A DNA stretch of 5,485 nt, taken from Mariprofundaceae bacterium (GTDB lineage Bacteria; Pseudomonadota; Zetaproteobacteria; Mariprofundales; Mariprofundaceae). The translations under genes were made by a program, and so were the position numbers. The notes under the pieces were generated by a model that was not told the DNA's origin, did not search any database, and was given only the letters and a program-made list of their open reading frames with translations. The stretch is from NCBI GenBank assembly GCA_013139875.1, contig WSZY01000151.1:1-5485 (forward strand). Direction: 5' to 3'. Shown here piece after piece: positions 5,417-5,485 of this stretch; position 1 is the stretch's first letter, and each line of letters begins with the position of its first letter.

Positions 5417-5456
5417 CATAAAAAGAGCGCCTTCCTGTTTAATAGAAGGAAGGCGC
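5417..5456 (-). terminator. Strong Rho-independent terminator of a gene beyond the right edge
   Basis: The arms GCGCCTTCCT (5456-5447 read on the minus strand) and AGGAAGGCGC (5436-5427) form a perfect 10-bp stem with a 10-base loop. On the minus strand this is followed by TCTTTTTAT, a typical U-tract. The plus strand lacks a T-run after the stem, so it works leftward. It insulates the sigma-factor operon from an upstream minus-strand gene whose 3' end lies at or past 5485. Stop codons in two frames lie just before it (TAA at 5476-5474 and 5468-5466), and either could end that gene. Confidence 0.88.
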
Positions 5457-5485
5457 CCGCCCATCTTATTCGATTACCAGTCCAT

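Noticed and set aside
5378..5485. Open frame on the minus strand continuing through the terminator into the sigma gene region
   Set aside because: A perfect 10-bp stem with a U-tract in the middle shows the interval is non-coding. The frame has no start in the window.

Overview
The window looks like ordinary chromosomal sequence from a Gram-negative bacterium, most likely a member of the Pseudomonadota. Base composition is moderate, Shine-Dalgarno sites are clear inside operons, the TldD/PmbA pair closely follows the Escherichia coli family signatures, and the ECF sigma factor is paired with a single-pass membrane protein. I cannot fix the genus. No integrase, transposase, CRISPR array, tRNA or rRNA is visible.

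Layout, left to right. Positions 1-185 are non-coding and hold three separate perfect hairpins, two of them directly adjacent. They resemble a dispersed intergenic palindromic repeat more than a terminator. Positions 186-2983 (minus strand) are a two-gene operon, tldD then pmbA/tldE, with a 4-base ATGA overlap. The products are the two subunits of the TldD/TldE (PmbA) metalloprotease. A short divergent intergenic region (2984-3075) holds an operator-like inverted repeat, a good extended -10 promoter facing right, and a possible 6-codon leader ORF in front of tldD. Positions 3076-4048 (plus strand) encode a small DUF2007-type protein overlapping by 8 bases an EI24/CysZ-like membrane protein. 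Positions 4069-5375 (minus strand) are an ECF sigma factor followed, with another ATGA overlap, by a cysteine-free, methionine- and lysine-rich single-pass membrane protein that is a probable anti-sigma factor. This operon converges on the EI24 gene with only 20 bases between stop codons. Positions 5417-5456 are a strong intrinsic terminator on the minus strand, which ends a gene lying beyond the right edge.

How the genes work together: TldD and PmbA should form one heteromeric protease acting on unfolded peptides or peptide-modified substrates. The DUF2007/EI24 pair is probably co-translated and of unknown role. The sigma/anti-sigma pair should be a self-contained envelope-signal module whose target genes are not in the window. 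The most distinctive pattern is that all three operon-leading genes lack a nearby Shine-Dalgarno site, while all three internal genes have one. In two of the three lead genes a plausible promoter -10 sits about 6-7 bases before the start codon, which suggests leaderless transcripts. I see no convincing undescribed multi-gene system. The leader, operator, repeat and leaderless-start signals are the points worth checking.
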